A DNA stretch of 36,265 bases from an uncultured Treponema sp. (GTDB lineage Bacteria > Spirochaetota > Spirochaetia > Treponematales > Treponemataceae), in assembly GCA_937885175.1 (NCBI GenBank), contig CAKZZO010000108.1, positions 1 to 36,265 of the forward strand, written 5' to 3'. This document shows, piece by piece, positions 31,875-36,265 of this stretch (positions within the stretch are counted from its first letter, which is position 1; the number at the start of each line of letters is the position of its first letter). Below the pieces are notes generated by a model, which searched no databases, was not told the origin of the DNA, and saw only the letters and a list, made by a program, of their open reading frames with translations. Both the position numbers and the translations under genes were made by a program.

Positions 31875-33029
31875 TTACTGCACATCTTCTTCAATAAATT
31901 CACTTCTTCCTGCCTGAGCTGCACGTAAACTCGCCTCGTTCAAGGCAGCCTCAATCTGTGCCGCGCTCGCACCCTCAAAATGTTCTGCCAGCCGCTCCGC
32001 GGAAATATCTGCCGCATGGGGCTTCTTCTGCATGTACATCTGCACCAGTTTTATGCGGTCTTCATAAGAGGGATAGGGCACTTTTACCCGCAAGTCAAAT
32101 CGTCCGGGGCGGATAAGGGCTTCGTCCAGCGCGGCGATAGAATTGGTTGCCGCCACCACCAGAATACCGCTGTTGGGCTGAAAGCCGTCCAGTTCATTCA
32201 AAAGGGCAGTGACGATGCGGGTGTTTTCTGTTTCCAATGCAGAGCCGCTGTAGTTGCGCCGAGTACCGATGCCGTCAAATTCATCAATAAAGACAATGCA
32301 GGGGGAGCGCCTCCTCGCCTTTCTAAACAAGAGTTTTACTTTCATCGGACCAATGGCCATAAACATGCTTTCAAAATCCGTTGCCTTGGCGGGAATAAAA
32401 TTCACTTTTGCTTCGGTGGCAAGAGCACGGGCAAACAAGGTCTTTCCGTTTCCGGGTGCGCCTTCCAAAAGAACGCCTTTGGGTGCGCGCACTCCTTTTT
32501 TGGCAAAATCTGCGGGATGCCGCATAATCTCCGTAACGCTGAGCATGTATTTTTTCAGTTCTTCCATGCCCACAATGTCCGCAAAGGAAACACCTGTGTG
32601 GCGCACCACCTTAAAGGTATTGGGACTGATAAATTTGCGGAAGACGATAATAATTGCGCCAAAGAAAACAACATAAAAGAACATATCGAGCATCATGGCA
32701 AAAATCTCGCCACCAGACTGTGCTACTTCCACCTGCACGCCTTTTAGCAGCATTGTCTCGTAGAGGGTGGGCGAATAGGGATTTTCCGTTACGTCGGTGT
32801 AGGAGCCTGCGTCTACGGCATGTGCTTTTGGGCGGAAATATATCTTGTCGCCGTCAAATTTTGCCTTTTCAACTTGGCCGTCCTGCAGCAACTGATAAAA
32901 CTGAGTATAGGGCATATGACTGGCTTTTTCGCTAAAGCCCAACAGGTTTGGAACAAAAGTGACTAAAACCAAAAGGACTGCCACAAGCAGGCAGAGGATG
33001 ACAATGAGTTTTCGTATGTTTTTTTTCAT
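31875..33029 (-). CDS. FtsH-like membrane AAA+ protein without protease domain
   Basis: 384 residues from ATG 33029. Transmembrane segments at about 7-28 and 107-130 bracket a small periplasmic domain, as in FtsH. The AAA+ module has Walker A GAPGNGKT (190-197), Walker B CIVFIDE (244-250) and the arginine fingers in ALIRPGRFD (R307, R310). The pore loop is MFMAIG instead of the usual MFVGVG; the Phe is kept. The protein stops after EFIEEDVQ, where FtsH would enter its M41 zinc protease domain, so HEXXH is missing. It starts within the permease stop (ATGA). It might act as an unfoldase or assembly factor for the transporter. A genuine FtsH must be elsewhere. Confidence 0.9.
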   Translation of the reverse strand: MKKNIRKLIVILCLLVAVLLVLVTFVPNLLGFSEKASHMPYTQFYQLLQDGQVEKAKFDGDKIYFRPKAHAVDAGSYTDVTENPYSPTLYETMLLKGVQVEVAQSGGEIFAMMLDMFFYVVFFGAIIIVFRKFISPNTFKVVRHTGVSFADIVGMEELKKYMLSVTEIMRHPADFAKKGVRAPKGVLLEGAPGNGKTLFARALATEAKVNFIPAKATDFESMFMAIGPMKVKLLFRKARRRSPCIVFIDEFDGIGTRRNYSGSALETENTRIVTALLNELDGFQPNSGILVVAATNSIAALDEALIRPGRFDLRVKVPYPSYEDRIKLVQMYMQKKPHAADISAERLAEHFEGASAAQIEAALNEASLRAAQAGRSEFIEEDVQ

Positions 33030-33817
33030 AGGGGAAGTATAGCAGATTTTTGTCTTTGCCGCATCACCCAAAGCGGCACTTCCGTCACCAGAATAATCAG
33101 CAAAATCATAATGAGCGCATAGGCATAAATATCTTCGTATTCGTTAAAATAGCCGCTGGTGTGTATGGCCTTGCCCAATGAGTCGCGGGTCTGCACCAGA
33201 TATTCCGTGGAAATCACCACTTTCATGCCCATGCCCACTGCGTTGATATAGGCCTGCTTTAGGTAGCCTGCCATGAGGGGAATGTAGACCGTAAAGAGAA
33301 TGCGCAGCGAAACATTGCTGTTGATTTTGTATACGTCAATCAGTTCCGGGTCAATTTGTCGGCAGCCTTCGCAGGTGGCTTCTGCAATCAGGGGCACCAG
33401 AATCAGTGTGGCGGCAATGTAGGGAACGCGACTGTATTTGGTCAGCACCATGATAATCACCACAAGTACAATCATGGGAATGGAGCGGAGCAAAATCATA
33501 AGCGGCTTAAAAAAATGACGGGCGACATCACACAAGCCTTCCACCATGCCGATAGCAATACCCGCCAGGGTAGAAATAAAAAGTGCGATAAAAAGATGAA
33601 TGATGGTGGTAAAAATGAGCCTATAGGTGTGGACGCTTCCAATCAGGCGGAAAAAGGCTTTTAGAATCTCAATCACACTGGGAAAGACAAGAGCATCTCC
33701 CTTTGCCTTTCCCGCTATTTGCATCAGACAGCCGATAAAAATGATGCCCAGGCAAAACATAAGTGTGTCTTTTGTCCGATGCATTGAAGCAGGAGATTCC
33801 GCCTTATTTTTCTCCAT
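33026..33817 (-). CDS. ABC transporter permease, nitrate/taurine type
   Basis: 263 residues from ATG 33817. The membrane protein has about six hydrophobic segments and the BPD_transp_1 coupling region around PLIAEATCEGCRQIDPELIDVYKINSNVSLRILFTVYIPLMAGYLKQA, the EAA-like loop that contacts an ABC ATPase. It resembles SsuC/TauC-type permeases. The start overlaps the end of the substrate-binding protein gene by 14 bases and the stop overlaps the FtsH-like gene by four, so all are cotranslated. An ABC ATPase is not encoded here and must be supplied from elsewhere if the protein acts as an importer. Confidence 0.9.
   Translation of the reverse strand: MEKNKAESPASMHRTKDTLMFCLGIIFIGCLMQIAGKAKGDALVFPSVIEILKAFFRLIGSVHTYRLIFTTIIHLFIALFISTLAGIAIGMVEGLCDVARHFFKPLMILLRSIPMIVLVVIIMVLTKYSRVPYIAATLILVPLIAEATCEGCRQIDPELIDVYKINSNVSLRILFTVYIPLMAGYLKQAYINAVGMGMKVVISTEYLVQTRDSLGKAIHTSGYFNEYEDIYAYALIMILLIILVTEVPLWVMRQRQKSAILPL
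33036..33044 (-). promoter_or_regulatory. possible extended -10 inside the permease gene
   Basis: The minus strand reads TGCTATACT, six bases before the FtsH-like ATG. It sits within the last codons of the permease, so it may be a real internal promoter or a coincidence. Confidence 0.4.
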
Positions 33818-34715
33818 AGTAAAAATCATCCGCTGGAATGGAGCCGCCGTACTGCTGCAAGTCAATCTGAGCAGTTGTTTCTACTTGTTTTTTTGCCTCT
33901 GCTGCACTCATAAAACGAATTGCACAGTTTGGAATGGCGGCTTCTGCAATCTTTGTGTTGGGAAGAATCTGCAGGGCAACGGCGGCTTTTGCCACAGCGT
34001 GAAGGTCGCTTGTACACTTTGCACAAGATTCCTTTGCCTGAGCCAAAAAAGCCTCGACTGCTTCGGGATGCTGTTCAATGGTTTCTGCACGGACAAAAAG
34101 ACCTGCCTGGGCAAAACCGTCAAAACCACTTGCCTTTTTGTACAAGTCATTGAGGGCGTATGCCGTAATGTTCTGATTTTTCATGCGGGCGGCCGTCAGT
34201 GCAGGTTCTGCCGTAAGTACGATTGCCTTTGCGTCTGAAAGCAGGAGACTCTGAGTGTTGGCCGCACTTCCCAAATACTGCAGGGTCTTTGGCTTGATTT
34301 TATTTTTTTCCAGCACAGAAAGGGCGACAGAAGCGTTGATAGTGTTTTCGCCAAAAAGGGTGATGTCGTTCTTTTTGATGTCTTTGAGCCTGAAATTTTT
34401 CTTTTGGGAAGCAAAATAGAGATTTCCCCAAGTGACTACCGCAGCCAGTTTGTAAGTGGACTTTCCCATTTTGTAGAGTTTTGCGCCTGCATTGATGGGG
34501 GCAATGATAAAGTCTGCCTTTTTGTTGGCAAATTCCGCCGCAATGGTTTCTGCGGCCACATAGGTGTAGTCCTGGGGATTTTTTTCTGCCAGAGTTGCCA
34601 AAGCGAGGCTGGGTGCGCCATTGGGCGAAGAAACCTTTACTGTGTATGTTTCTTGTGCTGTTGCCGCAAAAAAAGTGAGCAAAGAAGCAAGTGCCAGTGC
34701 GATTGTTTTTTTCAT
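33804..34715 (-). CDS. ABC transporter substrate-binding protein, NMT1/SsuA type
   Basis: 303 residues from ATG 34715. A signal peptide (about 1-19, FAATA-Q) has no lipobox. The mature part is a two-lobe periplasmic binding protein (VKVSSPNGAPSLALATLAEK, KADFIIAPINAGAKLY, VTWGNLYFASQKK, DAKAIVLTAEPALTAARMK). The family includes nitrate, taurine and thiamine-precursor binding proteins; the ligand here cannot be told. Its gene lies 20 bases after the DtxR-type regulator gene, with AGGAGA before the ATG. The link to a metal-sensing regulator hints at a metal or metal-complex ligand, which is inference. Confidence 0.9.
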   Translation of the reverse strand: MKKTIALALASLLTFFAATAQETYTVKVSSPNGAPSLALATLAEKNPQDYTYVAAETIAAEFANKKADFIIAPINAGAKLYKMGKSTYKLAAVVTWGNLYFASQKKNFRLKDIKKNDITLFGENTINASVALSVLEKNKIKPKTLQYLGSAANTQSLLLSDAKAIVLTAEPALTAARMKNQNITAYALNDLYKKASGFDGFAQAGLFVRAETIEQHPEAVEAFLAQAKESCAKCTSDLHAVAKAAVALQILPNTKIAEAAIPNCAIRFMSAAEAKKQVETTAQIDLQQYGGSIPADDFYYGEK

Positions 34716-34735
34716 ACGATGTAATCTCCTGTTGT

Positions 34736-35110
34736 TTATTTTTCTTCTGTATTTTTTTCTACCCAAGAGCGAATGCCTTCTACCACGTCCACGTCAATGT
34801 CGTGCTCCACGCGGCAGGCATTTTCCTCACACTGTTCTTCCGGCAGATTAGTGATAAGCTGGAGGAATTTTGTCAGCAACTTGTGGCGGCCGTAAATGTC
34901 CTGTGCTTTTTCCAAGCCAGAATCCGTAAGTTTAATTGTGTTGCCCAAAACGAATTCTATGTAGCCGTCTTTTTCCAGAATGCCCATGGCGCGGCTTACA
35001 CTGGGACGAGAGACGTTTAGTTTGTGGGCTACATCAACGGAACGGACAAAACCATTTTCTTCCTGCAGGCGAAGAATTGCTTCAAGATAATCTTCTCCCG
35101 ATTCGTACAT
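34736..35110 (-). CDS. DtxR/MntR family metal-dependent regulator
   Basis: 124 residues from ATG 35110. A winged helix at about 3-62 is followed by the dimerisation helices. Compared with MntR, the metal ligands are D7, E10, H76, C99, E102 and H103. Cys at 99 is as in iron-sensing DtxR, while Asp at 7 is as in manganese-sensing MntR, so the site is mixed. There is no SH3-like domain. It is the first gene of the transporter operon and probably represses it when metal is bound. The operator may be the palindrome TATACTAGTATA at its -10. GGGG lies ten bases before the ATG. Confidence 0.92.
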   Translation of the reverse strand: MYESGEDYLEAILRLQEENGFVRSVDVAHKLNVSRPSVSRAMGILEKDGYIEFVLGNTIKLTDSGLEKAQDIYGRHKLLTKFLQLITNLPEEQCEENACRVEHDIDVDVVEGIRSWVEKNTEEK

Positions 35111-35137
35111 TTTCACATTTCCCCTTAGACTGTTTCT

Positions 35138-35149
35138 TATACTAGTATA
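35138..35149. promoter_or_regulatory. palindromic candidate operator at the dtxR-type promoter
   Basis: TATACTAGTATA is a perfect 12-base palindrome that overlaps the -10 box and start site, the usual place for metal-dependent autorepression. Other promoters in the window (20903, 10988) share ATACTAGT, so part may only be promoter consensus. Confidence 0.5.
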
Positions 35150-35172
35150 CCAAAAATCTGACCTAGCGTCAA
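35144..35172 (-). promoter_or_regulatory. promoter of the dtxR-type operon
   Basis: On the minus strand TTGACG (35172-35167) and TATACT (35149-35144) are 17 bases apart; TGG precedes the -10. This is a strong promoter, 34 bases from the ATG at 35110. Confidence 0.85.
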
Positions 35173-35190
35173 AAAAAATTGTAGCCGTGG

Positions 35191-36099
35191 CTAACGAATT
35201 GCTCCGGGAACAATGCTTTGGGCATTGCGGGCGGCACACCAGGCGGCTGCTTTAAGGGCTACCGAAAACTCTTTGGCTTTCAGGTATTCGTTCAAAAATC
35301 CGGCGGCAAAACTGTCACCGCAGGCTGTCGTGTTGACGGGATGCAGTTTTTCTATCGGCTGGCGGAACAAAGTACCGTCATCTGCGGCAATCGTATCCTC
35401 CGTACCACGGGTTACGATAATGATGTTGTGCAGTTCCTTGCTTTTTTGCGTGACTGACGCAATCAGTTCTTCTTCTGAAAGTGATTTTTGCGCAAAAGTG
35501 GCGCAGTATTCCTCATTGTTGATTTTTATAATCTGCGGAGTACAAGTCTGGAGCGTGGTAAGCAAATCTTTTCCCCAAAAGTCTGCAAGGACAATCTTGC
35601 CGGCTTTGAGTGCGACTTCGCAGATACGGGCACAGATATTTGCTGACCATTGGGCAGGACGACTCCCTGCAAAAAGCAGTGCGTCTCCTATCTGCATGTA
35701 TTCCTTTACGGCTTCCAGCAGTTCAATTTCTGCTTCTGCACCCGCAAGATGATAGGGGTCAACAGGCTCGTCCGCAATGACTTCTGTGGTGCTTGCATGG
35801 CTGTCGTCAAGGAGCGTCCAACAGGTGCGGGTTTTGCCTTCAATGTATATGGGATGTACATGCAGCGCGTCATCATGCGAAACCAAATCCATAAAGTGAT
35901 CCGAGTTTTTGTTGCCTACGGGGCAAAGGGCGATTGAGGAACCCGACTCCAACTGATTGAGGACGCGGGAAGCATTGAGAGCCTTTCCGCTGGCATCTTC
36001 GCGCCAAATTTTTGTGCGGTTTACGTCTCCCAGAGCAAAGGAGTCAAAACAAAGCGTACGCTGTATGGTTGAACTCAGACAAACGCAAAGGATATTCAT
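35191..36099 (-). CDS. PfkB family sugar kinase
   Basis: 302 residues from ATG 36099. The C-terminal NTTACGDSFAAGF is the PfkB signature, with Asp as the catalytic base; the usual GAGD reads ACGD. The N-terminus resembles 1-phosphofructokinase and tagatose-6-phosphate kinase (MNILCVCLSSTIQRTLCFDSFALGDVNRT, and GKALNASRVLNQL for the GK-NVA block). The sugar cannot be fixed. A longer reading frame that starts MPFLSYLRMDYNAFALG only translates the repeat upstream. I chose 36099 because TTGCAA-17-CATAAT ends six bases before it; there is no Shine-Dalgarno sequence, so the transcript may be leaderless. Confidence 0.88.
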   Translation of the reverse strand: MNILCVCLSSTIQRTLCFDSFALGDVNRTKIWREDASGKALNASRVLNQLESGSSIALCPVGNKNSDHFMDLVSHDDALHVHPIYIEGKTRTCWTLLDDSHASTTEVIADEPVDPYHLAGAEAEIELLEAVKEYMQIGDALLFAGSRPAQWSANICARICEVALKAGKIVLADFWGKDLLTTLQTCTPQIIKINNEEYCATFAQKSLSEEELIASVTQKSKELHNIIIVTRGTEDTIAADDGTLFRQPIEKLHPVNTTACGDSFAAGFLNEYLKAKEFSVALKAAAWCAARNAQSIVPGAIR

Positions 36100-36105
36100 G
36101 TTTTT

Positions 36106-36134
36106 ATTATGGTACAAACATGATTTTTTTGCAA
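36106..36134 (-). promoter_or_regulatory. promoter of the PfkB kinase gene
   Basis: On the minus strand TTGCAA (36134-36129) and CATAAT (36111-36106) are 17 bases apart. Six bases (AAAAAC) then lead to the ATG. Confidence 0.7.
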
Positions 36135-36154
36135 TGCGGTAGCGCTGGGAGCCC

Positions 36155-36225
36155 AGGGCAAACGCATTATAATCCATTCGCAAGTAAGACAAAAAGGGCA
36201 CGGGTAAAAAAGTCCCAGCAAAAAC
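36155..36225 (-). repeat. dispersed repeat, right copy (upstream of the PfkB gene)
   Basis: This is the inverted counterpart of 13-83. It has a perfect -10 box, TATAAT, at 36166-36171 (minus strand), followed by GCGTTTGCCCT. It points toward the PfkB gene and could serve as its second promoter. I see no gene in 36226-36265. Confidence 0.85.
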
Positions 36226-36265
36226 GAAAAATGAGTCCGCTTACGGAAAAGCGCGTCTGGTTCGC

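Noticed and set aside
31980..32747. A 255-codon plus-strand frame
   Set aside because: It is antisense to the AAA+ gene and has no ribosome-binding site or domain.
35111..35239. Longer start of the DtxR-type protein
   Set aside because: The extension crosses a strong promoter; ATG 35110 fits the family N-terminus (ESGEDYLEAI).
36100..36201. N-terminal extension of the PfkB protein (MDYNAFALG)
   Set aside because: It translates the dispersed repeat and the promoter; the family N-terminus begins at 36099.
13..36225. Inverted repeats at both window ends as ends of one large mobile element
   Set aside because: No transposase, integrase or target duplication is seen, the content is ordinary chromosomal genes, and a third partial copy lies inside. 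A dispersed repeat is simpler.

Overview
The window looks like chromosomal DNA of a spirochaete, most probably a Treponema. Several predicted lipoproteins have relaxed lipoboxes (VSSC, VTAC, AFSC, LVSC), the tRNA-Cys gene lacks an encoded CCA, there are homopolymeric G tracts at gene starts, and products such as a KduI-type pectin enzyme, LpoB-like and CotH-like lipoproteins fit a host-associated, polysaccharide-using treponeme. No species is claimed. Most promoters I could find share an extended -10 element, TGNTATACT.

Layout. 1-333: a dispersed repeat, then tRNA-Cys(GCA) with two hairpin terminators. 334-4827 (minus): operon sstT, a one-polypeptide ECF transporter core (A-A-T fusion), a Nudix hydrolase and a small membrane protein. 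4943-8194 (minus): DUF711/PFL protein, GNAT acetyltransferase, DUF1848 Fe-S protein. 8318-8987 (plus): a Phd/VapC toxin-antitoxin pair with a clear promoter and operator. 9090-11350: small membrane protein, a ModF-like twin ATPase carrying a palindromic insertion, and an XRE regulator.

11509-16272 (plus): two large surface lipoproteins, one with fibronectin-like modules and one with Ig-like modules plus a CotH domain. The promoter of the second contains nine Gs between its -35 and -10 boxes and is a strong candidate for phase variation. 16299-17913: an AlbA/Schlafen-type ATP-binding regulator preceded by an array of TTTTGTCGAG/CTCGACAAAA operator-like sites. 18012-20874: rubrerythrin, an exported alpha/beta hydrolase and an exported YD-repeat-like protein.

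20988-26744 (plus): an unrecognised 146-residue protein, an RpiB/LacAB-type isomerase, an LpoB-like lipoprotein, a lipoprotein with a DUF4015 glycosidase-like domain, and MnmE. 26745-31804 (minus): a predicted outer-membrane protein, an amidohydrolase, KduI, a flavodoxin-fold oxidoreductase and a diacylglycerol-kinase-like lipid kinase. 31875-35110 (minus): a DtxR/MntR-type metal regulator, a substrate-binding protein, an ABC permease and, where an ABC ATPase would be expected, a membrane AAA+ protein that matches FtsH without its protease domain. 35191-36099 (minus): a PfkB sugar kinase, with an inverted copy of the left-end repeat upstream.

The most interesting items are the poly-G promoter, the operator array, the protease-less FtsH linked to an ABC transporter without its cassette, the dispersed promoter-like repeat, and a set of genes whose -10 box lies exactly six bases from an ATG that lacks a Shine-Dalgarno sequence.
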